5,713 nucleotides of DNA, taken from the NCBI GenBank assembly GCA_001797695.1, contig MGQD01000146.1, forward strand, positions 281 through 5,993. Reading direction: 5' to 3'. The stretch's first letter is position 1. Each line of letters starts with the position of its first letter. Positions 1-4,950 of the stretch are shown in pieces. A model generated the notes under the pieces. That model worked only from the letters and a program-made list of their open reading frames with translations. It was not told where the DNA came from and ran no database searches. This stretch comes from Deltaproteobacteria bacterium RBG_13_49_15. Lineage in GTDB: Bacteria; Desulfobacterota; Desulfobacteria; Desulfobacterales; UBA2156. The translations under genes and the position numbers were made by a program.

Positions 1-449
1 AATCATCCCGCATTTAATAAGAGCTATTCAGAGTTACGCTAAATAGAGGCCGAAAATGATTTGTGTCCCGCTTAGTTAATGTAAATGCACTGGGTCTCCC
101 ACAGAGACCAAAACAAAGGCCCGCATTGGAAGTGGTGAATTCATTATCAACGTGTCTATAAACCACTTGATGTTGCCAATATTGACTCTGTGGAAGACGT
201 AGGGCTTCCGGCATTAGTGTTCGCAATCACTCCAGAATGATGGTGATCAAGAAGGAAGATGTTAGAAAGAGATTGATAGTAATGGTTCAAAGAGTTTTGT
301 CGATGACCCCGGACACTGCGGATATGAGGCAGACAAGGGCGATTCCGAGAGTCCGGACTTAGTTAAAGAAACAGAAAATAATCAACAAGTTACGAAGCAT
401 AAATGAACGTCGAGAGGGGTTTGTTTACGCTTTTTTATTTCAAAATTAG
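1..449. other. Gene-poor left flank, no supported gene
   Basis: This stretch is AT-richer than the rest of the window and is crossed by frequent stops on both strands. The longest frames (a 70-codon minus frame at 14-226 and a 41-codon plus frame at 237-362) have no convincing ribosome binding site and no motif I recognise. A small inverted repeat, GGTCTC/GAGACC at 93-98 and 104-109, has a 5-nt loop but no following T-run. The region adjoins a truncated ribonuclease D remnant, so it may be decayed or rearranged DNA. No tRNA, CRISPR or insertion-sequence signature was seen. Confidence 0.5.
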
Positions 450-509
450 CACGGGATTAAAACAGGAATATCATGCCTTCCGGTATACCCGCGGGGAGCA
501 AGGCCGGAT

Positions 510-740
510 TTGTCATCGCCCGTGCGCAAAAGGGTCAAAACATTAAAAAATTGGCGGGATATAAAAACAAAAACTTTAGGGATGGAGCCTGGAACCCTTT
601 TGAACAACGCCCTGATCAATGATATTGCTTTGAAAAATCCCCAGTCGATAAAAGAGATGGAAGAGATTCCCGGCTTGAAAAAATGGTTGCAAAATCATTT
701 CGGCCGGGAGATTCTGGTTGCTCAATCTGTTAAACTTTAG
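510..740 (+). pseudogene. HRDC-domain remnant of a ribonuclease D-like 3'-5' exonuclease (5' truncated)
   Basis: The 76-residue frame is almost entirely an HRDC domain, the helical nucleic-acid-binding module at the C-terminus of RNase D and RecQ. Visible family features are LKNWRD (residues 12-17), LGMEPGTLLNN (23-33), an IA-x3-P element (39-44) and IPGLKKW (53-59), ending in a typical GREIL. This pattern fits RNase D, which trims RNA 3' ends in the cytoplasm. Full RNase D is about 370-400 residues with an N-terminal DEDD exonuclease domain, and none of that is visible upstream. The only nearby start is a TTG at 510. The frame stays open back to a TAG at 447-449, and the plausible homologous segment (residues like YPRGARPDLSSPV) begins near 477, upstream of the TTG. 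This argues for truncation rather than a genuine mini-protein. Expression as a stand-alone HRDC peptide cannot be excluded. The ribonuclease D assignment is good; inactivity is inferred. Confidence 0.7.
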
Positions 741-797
741 GGTGAGGGGAAAAAAGGGAGTCAGGAAAATCCAAAGATGTTACAAATAGAAAAATAA

Positions 798-823
798 GGG
801 GTTAAGCCGTTTGGCATAACCCC
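798..823. terminator. Bidirectional intrinsic terminator
   Basis: GGGGTTA (798-804) pairs perfectly with TAACCCC (817-823). The stem continues, after one A/A mismatch, with GCC/GGC around a GTTT loop (809-812). On the plus strand the hairpin is followed by TTTAATTTATT. On the minus strand it is followed by a stronger U-rich tail, TTATTTTTCTATTT. It would end plus-strand transcripts through the HRDC remnant. It would also end minus-strand transcripts coming from the original tRNA gene or now from the reductase gene, which has no obvious terminator of its own. Confidence 0.75.
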
Positions 824-833
824 TTTAATTTAT

Positions 834-878
834 TGGTGGGCCATGTAGAGATCGAACCTACGACCTACTGATTAAGAG
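834..878 (-). other. 3' half of tRNA-Lys(CUU), probable displaced integration (att) site
   Basis: Read on the minus strand this is a tRNA from position 32 to the encoded CCA. The anticodon loop CTCTTAA has anticodon CTT at plus positions 874-876. It is followed by the 3' anticodon strand TCAGT, variable loop AGGTC, T arm GTAGG-TTCGATC-TCTAC, acceptor strand ATGGCCC, discriminator A and CCA (834-836). The 5' half is missing: past 878 there is no D arm and no GGGCCAT acceptor partner. The nearly invariant G53-C61 pair of the T stem is G-T here, consistent with loss of selection. Integrases that target tRNA genes often cross over in the anticodon loop, leaving exactly such a 3' half at one end of the element. 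In this orientation the incoming DNA would lie to the right (879 onward) and an intact tRNA-Lys would be expected at its far end. A simple partial deletion is the alternative. Confidence 0.7.
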
Positions 879-988
879 GCAAGATCCCTGAACTTCTTAA
901 CCTCCTTAGAATACTCAACTAAACGTACGGGGCAAATCCGAGCCTCTTCCCGGTTAAAGCCATTAGGATCGATCGTCCCCATTGGAGA

Positions 989-2941
989 TCAAATCTGCAT
1001 GGCGATTTTAAAAGCGCTTTCCATCGCCTCCTTAACGCTAGCGGGTTTCGCGGCATCCCCAATCTTAAGAACAGAAGACACTCTGCCCTCCAGGGTTCGG
1101 GCGATTTCGTCATCGGGTACCATCCCCACGCTCAAGACCACAGTGTCCGCTTCGAAGAATTCGGGATAGAGGCCGCCCCGAATGACCTTGACCCCGGTTT
1201 TGGTTATCGCTTCGGCCTTCACCCCAGTTTCCAATCGAATCCCGGCCGCGACTAACCTGTCGATGACCACATATCGGTTCGCGGGCCCATAGTCGGCGCC
1301 GATCCGGGGCAACATTTCCAGGATGGCAACCTGCTTCCCCTTCTGGGCTAGAAACTCAGCAGTCTCGCATCCGGTCGACCCGCCACCCACGACTACTACA
1401 TTCCGACCCGTTTGCTTTCTCCCAGCCAATACGTCTATTGCCGTAGCAACGTTAGGGCCCTTGATCCCCGGCAAATCGAGAATATGAGGGATGGCGCCGG
1501 TGGCGATGATGGCTACATCCGGTTTTCCTCTTGCTATCTCTTCGGCCGTGGGCGCTTCATTCAACTTCACCTCAACCTTCAGCTTCTCCAACTGTGCGGT
1601 CAGGTAGCCAATCGTCGTTTTCCATTCCTCTTTGTAAGGAGGAATGGCTGCATACAGGAGCTGGCCCCCCAGTTTGTCCTTGGCCTCGAAAAGGGTAACC
1701 CGGTGGCCTCTCAACGCGGCAACCCTAGCAGCTTCCATTCCGGCCGGGCCGCCCCCAAGGATAAACACCTTTTTCACCTTCGGGGCCCGTTGGATGGCAT
1801 ACTCCTTTTCCATTCCCGCTTGAGGGTTCACGGAGCAGGACATGAACCGATCGGAAAAAATGTCGTCATAGCAGCGACAACAGGCAGTACAGAACCTGAT
1901 TTCATCGATCCGCCCTTCCCGTGCTTTACTCGGCAGGTCCGGATCTGCGATCAGGGGCCTGGTCATGGCGACGAAATCGGCTTTCCCGGCAGCGAGAATC
2001 TGCTCTGCGTCCCGAGGGTCAGTGATTCGTGCATTCGTGATGACGGGAATTGTCACCACTTTTTTAATCCCTTCGGCCACATGGACGAAGGCATTCCGGG
2101 GAACACACATTTGAACCGCAGGTTCCCTCGATTCATGCCATCGGGGATAGATATTCAGTGCATGAACGCCCGCCTTTTGCAGGATGGCTGCGATCTCTTG
2201 CCAATACTCAATGCCCATACCCCAGGGAACGGGATCCATGCCGGCAATGCGGCAGATGATCGGAAGATCTTCTCCCACTTTCTTCTTGATTTTGGCGATG
2301 CTCTCGGTCATGAACCGCATCTGGTTTTCAACGTTTCCCCCGTATCGATCCGTTCTCCTGTTCAAAAACGGATTGGTGAAACGGTGGAAGAGGTTCCCAC
2401 CGGAACACTGGAACTCGACGGCATCAAAGCCGGCTTCTCGGGATCTGAAGGCAGCTGCTGTTACTGCCTCTTGAATCATCCCGATCTCTTCTAGGGTAAG
2501 CTCCCTGTCCGGAGGCAAATATTCCGCCAGGCTGTAGAGGGGATGGATGCCTTCTCTTGGCAGAACCACGCTGGAAGGCCCGACGCTTTCCGCCGTCCCT
2601 TCCGTTCCTTTCTTCGACCAGTAGTTATAAGTGGCCAGCTGGGCGGCAGCCCTGCTTCCATTGTCATGGATGGCTTTCACCCATTCCTTCAGCTTTGGTA
2701 TCCCGCTGTCATCATACAGATTGATTCGCCCCGCACCCGTTTTTCGGCTGGGGTATATGGTCTGGAGGGCGCCGGTGATGATCAGTCCGACGCCGCCTTT
2801 GGCGCGTTCGGCATAGAATCTGGATAGCCGATCACTTTCTTCAAAGTCGTATCGAGTGGTTACCGCGGTCATGATGATTCGATTGGCTATCTCTAAGGAA
2901 CCGATTTTTGCGGGCTGAAACAATTCTTCCAGTTTCATCAT
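989..2941 (-). CDS. 2,4-dienoyl-CoA reductase-like flavin/[4Fe-4S] oxidoreductase (old yellow enzyme family)
   Basis: This 650-residue protein has the three-part layout of bacterial 2,4-dienoyl-CoA reductase: an FMN-binding TIM barrel (about 1-345), a [4Fe-4S] linker, and an FAD/NAD(P)H half (about 390-650). Landmarks are LFxPxKIGS at the N-terminus, NRRTDRYGG (about 194-202) and the active-site WHESR with His269. Others are the FMN-phosphate TRPLIADPDLPSK, cluster cysteines 351, 354, 357 and 369 before VNP (with an extra Cys355), GGGPAGMEA (396-404), GGGSTGCETAEF (second dinucleotide fold, from 519) and IGDAA (about 627). Such cytosolic enzymes pass electrons from NAD(P)H via FAD and the cluster to FMN and reduce conjugated double bonds in CoA esters. 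The residue aligned with the Escherichia coli FadH proton donor Tyr166 is Asn183. The gene is transcribed away from the thiolase operon. Relatives include fadH-type reductases, bile-acid or steroid enoate reductases and OYE-type 2-naphthoyl-CoA reductases, so the substrate is unknown. The family call is secure. Confidence 0.93.
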   Translation of the reverse strand: MMKLEELFQPAKIGSLEIANRIIMTAVTTRYDFEESDRLSRFYAERAKGGVGLIITGALQTIYPSRKTGAGRINLYDDSGIPKLKEWVKAIHDNGSRAAAQLATYNYWSKKGTEGTAESVGPSSVVLPREGIHPLYSLAEYLPPDRELTLEEIGMIQEAVTAAAFRSREAGFDAVEFQCSGGNLFHRFTNPFLNRRTDRYGGNVENQMRFMTESIAKIKKKVGEDLPIICRIAGMDPVPWGMGIEYWQEIAAILQKAGVHALNIYPRWHESREPAVQMCVPRNAFVHVAEGIKKVVTIPVITNARITDPRDAEQILAAGKADFVAMTRPLIADPDLPSKAREGRIDEIRFCTACCRCYDDIFSDRFMSCSVNPQAGMEKEYAIQRAPKVKKVFILGGGPAGMEAARVAALRGHRVTLFEAKDKLGGQLLYAAIPPYKEEWKTTIGYLTAQLEKLKVEVKLNEAPTAEEIARGKPDVAIIATGAIPHILDLPGIKGPNVATAIDVLAGRKQTGRNVVVVGGGSTGCETAEFLAQKGKQVAILEMLPRIGADYGPANRYVVIDRLVAAGIRLETGVKAEAITKTGVKVIRGGLYPEFFEADTVVLSVGMVPDDEIARTLEGRVSSVLKIGDAAKPASVKEAMESAFKIAMQI

Positions 2942-2951
2942 TTCCACCTCC
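2942..2951 (-). promoter_or_regulatory. Shine-Dalgarno sequence that fixes the reductase start
   Basis: On the minus strand GGAGG occupies 2951-2947. The longest frame would begin with a GTG at 2947-2945, which overlaps this motif and so cannot be its start. Two consecutive ATG codons follow at 2941-2939 and 2938-2936, with 5- and 8-nt spacing. I use the first. The second is equally plausible and would shorten the protein by one residue. Confidence 0.75.
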
Positions 2952-2961
2952 GCTTATTTTA

Positions 2962-2981
2962 CTTCCCAACCATTTGGGAAG
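2962..2981. promoter_or_regulatory. Perfect 8-bp inverted repeat in the reductase 5' leader
   Basis: CTTCCCAA (2962-2969) and TTGGGAAG (2974-2981) are perfect inverted repeats around a 4-nt centre. The element lies downstream of the predicted minus-strand transcription start (near 3018) and 10 bp upstream of the GGAGG motif. It could be a repressor operator acting as a roadblock, or an RNA hairpin that affects translation. It is not followed by a U-run on either strand, so it is not a terminator. No regulator gene is present in the window. Confidence 0.5.
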
Positions 2982-3024
2982 GCAGAAATATCTTTCTGAT
3001 AAGGCATTGCTTTTTCGTGGCGGA

Positions 3025-3054
3025 ATCATAGGACGAGACGGTCTTGTATGTCAA
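3025..3054 (-). promoter_or_regulatory. Sigma-70 promoter for the reductase gene
   Basis: On the minus strand TTGACA (plus 3054-3049, a perfect -35) is followed after 18 bp by TATGAT (plus 3030-3025, five of six -10 bases). Predicted initiation is near 3018, giving a leader of about 75 nt before the ATG at 2941. The leader contains the 2962-2981 inverted repeat. This is the strongest promoter match noticed in the window. Confidence 0.7.
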
Positions 3055-3093
3055 TGGAAAATTGGCTGCATGTAATAAACCTTCCTTGGTTGT

Positions 3094-3116
3094 ATTGTAA
3101 TGGTGGGCCGTACAAT
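3094..3116. promoter_or_regulatory. Candidate regulator-binding dyad between the divergent promoters
   Basis: ATTGTA (3094-3099) and TACAAT (3111-3116) form an inverted repeat separated by 11 bp. It lies 5 bp upstream of the plus-strand -35 box and about 40 bp behind the minus-strand -35 box. That position would suit an activator or a shared regulator of both transcription units. The arms are only 6 bp, so chance occurrence is quite possible. Confidence 0.3.
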
Positions 3117-3121
3117 TATTT

Positions 3122-3150
3122 TTGGCAACATCAAATTAATATGCTAGATT
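3122..3150 (+). promoter_or_regulatory. Sigma-70 promoter for the DUF35-thiolase-crotonase operon
   Basis: TTGGCA (3122-3127, five of six -35 bases) is followed after 17 bp by TAGATT (3145-3150, four of six). A TG one base upstream of the -10 box (3142-3143) gives an extended -10 element. Predicted initiation near 3157 leaves a leader of about 100 nt before the ATG at 3261. It stands back to back with the reductase promoter, so the two units could be co-regulated. Confidence 0.5.
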
Positions 3151-3260
3151 ATTGTGTTAAAGGGCTGTCCAGCTTAACCATCCATCATTCTATCATAAAC
3201 GATCAGAAATTTTCATTGATGCATAAAAGATCACCCTGGGAATGAGGAAGGAGACGAATC

Positions 3261-3710
3261 ATGACAACAAGTCAACCGGCAGCAAAAGGCAAGAGAGTTG
3301 CAATCCGACAGGATCTGTTCACAACTCCCCTGGATGATTTAAATGCGGTTCATCTGAAAGGTACGAAGTGCAACGATTGCGGTGAGGTCTTCATGGGCCA
3401 CGTGATAAGTTGCGCTCATTGCGGAAGCGAAAGCATGAAAGGAATTGTTTTCAATGATCAAGGCACCCTTTATACCTACTCCGTTATTCAGTATGTGCCC
3501 CCCGGCGACTATAAAGGTCCCAAAGATCCGTTCATTCCTTTTGTCGAAGGATTGGTGGAATTGCCGGACGGCATTCGAATTGTAGCCCCGGTATTAGACT
3601 GCGATCCCAAAAATGCGAGGATCAATATGCCGTTGAAACTGAAAGTGTACGATTTCTTTAAAGATGAAGAGGGCAATGACGTCGTCGCATTTTGTTACGT
3701 ACCGGCATAG
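3261..3710 (+). CDS. Zn-ribbon/OB-fold (DUF35 family) protein, partner of the adjacent thiolase
   Basis: The 149-residue protein has the DUF35 layout: an N-terminal helical stretch (about 15-35), a rubredoxin-like zinc ribbon with Cys37, Cys40, Cys51 and Cys54 in two CxxC pairs, and an OB-fold domain (about 60-147) that includes GTLYTYSVI and a PFVEGLVEL strand. DUF35 proteins are known partners of thiolase-fold enzymes. Examples are BbsA with BbsB in benzylsuccinate oxidation and the DUF35 partners of steroid side-chain aldolases and thiolases. In these the OB fold helps bind or shape the CoA-ester site. A thiolase gene begins 27 bp downstream in the same operon, so a complex is very likely. 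AAGGAG at 3248-3253 sits 7 nt before the ATG and supports the start. The protein is unlikely to be an enzyme alone, and its substrate cannot be told from sequence. Confidence 0.9.
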   Translation: MTTSQPAAKGKRVAIRQDLFTTPLDDLNAVHLKGTKCNDCGEVFMGHVISCAHCGSESMKGIVFNDQGTLYTYSVIQYVPPGDYKGPKDPFIPFVEGLVELPDGIRIVAPVLDCDPKNARINMPLKLKVYDFFKDEEGNDVVAFCYVPA

Positions 3711-3737
3711 TATGATTTTATTCAAAGGAAAAAAGAA

Positions 3738-4883
3738 ATGAAAAAAATAGCGATTGTTGGTGTTGGCATTCATCCTTTCGGCCGTTTCGGAGAAAAATCG
3801 TATCAACAGATTGGACAGGAAGCTGTTCGAATGGCGCTGAAAGACGCAAACGTAGCCTGGAAAGATATTCAGGTGGCTTATTTGTCCTCGCAATATCTGC
3901 CATCCACCGCTGCCAGCAGAGTCCTCAAGCCGCTGGGGGAGACAGGGATCTCCCTCGTCGATGTGGAAGCAGCCTGTGCAAGCGGTGGCGTATCGGTGAA
4001 TATCGCCATGCTGGCTGTCCAGGCAGAAGCCTGTGATCTGGCTCTGGCGGTAGGCGTAGAAAAGATGCCTCGTGGTTTCATGGACCCGATGATGAATTTT
4101 GAAAAGTGGCAAGTGCAAATGGGATTAAGCACCAATCCCAGTTATTGGGCCATGTCTGCACGCCGTCATATGCACGATTATGGTACCACCGAAATGCACC
4201 TTGCGAAAGTAGCCTACAAAAACCATAAGAACAGTGTAGATAATCCGAACTCGATGTACCGCAAAGCCTTCAGCATCGAGGAAATATTGGCCTCCCCGAT
4301 TGTCTGCTATCCGATCCATCTTCTTGAAATATGCGCTCCGAACGAAGGAGCGGCGGCGATCATCTTGTGTCCCGCAGAGAAAGCCCATAAGTATACAAAC
4401 AAACCCATCTATATCGAGGCCTGCGTCCATGTTGTTGCCGCGTATTCATCTGATTTTCGAGTACCCATCGAAAGCATGAGCGCAAGAATTGAAAATCCGT
4501 CACCGGTAACCCTGGCCAGCCAGAAGGCTTATGAAAAAGCCGGGGTTGGACCCATGGATATGGATTTGATCGAGTTGCAGGATACCGATGCGTTTTGCGA
4601 ACTCCAAATATATGAAAACCTTGGCCTCTGCAAGAAAGGCGAATCAGGGAAGCTCATCGATGACGGGACGACCGATCGAAACGGTAGGATTCCGGTAAAC
4701 GTTAGCGGAGGGTTGATATCCAAGGGTGAGCCGGTCGGGGCCTCTCATCTCGGTCAGATCGCAGAAATTGTCTATCATCTGCGAGGGCAGGCGGGAGCAA
4801 GGCAGGTTGCCAACGCCAAGATTGGAATGGCCCAGGTTCTTGGAGCGAGAGGTAACTGCGCCGTAACGATACTCAAGCGATAA
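3738..4883 (+). CDS. Thiolase-like acyl-CoA acyltransferase (SCP-x/BbsB-type, DUF35-associated)
   Basis: At 381 residues this has the length of SCP-x-type thiolases. The N-terminal half carries IVGVGIHPFGRF (6-17) and the nucleophile motif EAACASGG with Cys80. Later come APNEGAAAIIL (200-210), DAFCELQIYENLGL (284-297) and NVSGGLISKGEPVGASHLGQ (321-340). Family members cleave 3-ketoacyl-CoA with CoA, or make or break C-C bonds in unusual CoA esters, in the cytosol. Two usual catalytic positions differ: the HDxF-type histidine is Gln281 and the GHP histidine is Glu331. The C-terminus, LGARGNCAVTILK, lacks the CxG motif of classical biosynthetic thiolases, as in the SCP-x branch, though Cys374 lies nearby. 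The DUF35 gene immediately upstream is the expected partner. AAAGGA at 3724-3729 lies 8 nt before the ATG. Thiolysis is likely because Cys80 is kept; retro-aldol or other lyase chemistry is the alternative. Confidence 0.9.
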   Translation: MKKIAIVGVGIHPFGRFGEKSYQQIGQEAVRMALKDANVAWKDIQVAYLSSQYLPSTAASRVLKPLGETGISLVDVEAACASGGVSVNIAMLAVQAEACDLALAVGVEKMPRGFMDPMMNFEKWQVQMGLSTNPSYWAMSARRHMHDYGTTEMHLAKVAYKNHKNSVDNPNSMYRKAFSIEEILASPIVCYPIHLLEICAPNEGAAAIILCPAEKAHKYTNKPIYIEACVHVVAAYSSDFRVPIESMSARIENPSPVTLASQKAYEKAGVGPMDMDLIELQDTDAFCELQIYENLGLCKKGESGKLIDDGTTDRNGRIPVNVSGGLISKGEPVGASHLGQIAEIVYHLRGQAGARQVANAKIGMAQVLGARGNCAVTILKR

Positions 4884-4909
4884 TCGCAATTCTAACCGGT
4901 GAGGCTTTC

Positions 4910-4931
4910 CATGCACGGGAGTTAGTGCATG
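4910..4931 (+). repeat. Intercistronic hairpin between thiolase and crotonase genes
   Basis: CATGCAC (4910-4916) and GTGCATG (4925-4931) are perfect 7-bp inverted repeats with an 8-nt loop. They lie in the 67-bp gap, 7 bp before the crotonase Shine-Dalgarno. There is no U-run after the stem, so it is not an intrinsic terminator. It may stabilise or set the processing of the upstream mRNA segment, or be a protein-binding dyad. Confidence 0.4.
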
Positions 4932-4950
4932 CATATTCGGAGGGACAGAC

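Noticed and set aside
93..109. GGTCTC/GAGACC inverted repeat
   Set aside because: The stem is 6 bp with no T-run and no adjacent gene, so it is too weak to call a terminator or operator.
14..226. 70-codon minus-strand frame
   Set aside because: It has no ribosome binding site and no family resemblance, and its residue composition looks random.
237..362. 41-codon plus-strand frame starting with two ATG codons
   Set aside because: There is no Shine-Dalgarno before it and no recognisable motif. It is basic and low in information, and lies in a stop-rich region.
834..878. Intron-split tRNA-Lys as an alternative to an att remnant
   Set aside because: No matching 5' half (GGGCCAT acceptor strand plus D arm) was found further along the minus strand within the window.
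1412..2494. Long 360-codon plus-strand frame opposite the reductase
   Set aside because: It is an antisense shadow of the well-supported reductase gene, with no domain motifs and no ribosome binding site.
3048..3245. 65-codon plus-strand frame before the DUF35 gene
   Set aside because: It covers the plus-strand promoter and leader, has no Shine-Dalgarno, and the residues (many W, Y, H, N) look like translated AT-rich non-coding DNA.
3055..3260. Sigma-54 (-24/-12) promoter in the divergent region
   Set aside because: No GG-N10-GC pair in the right context was found; sigma-70 elements explain both directions better.
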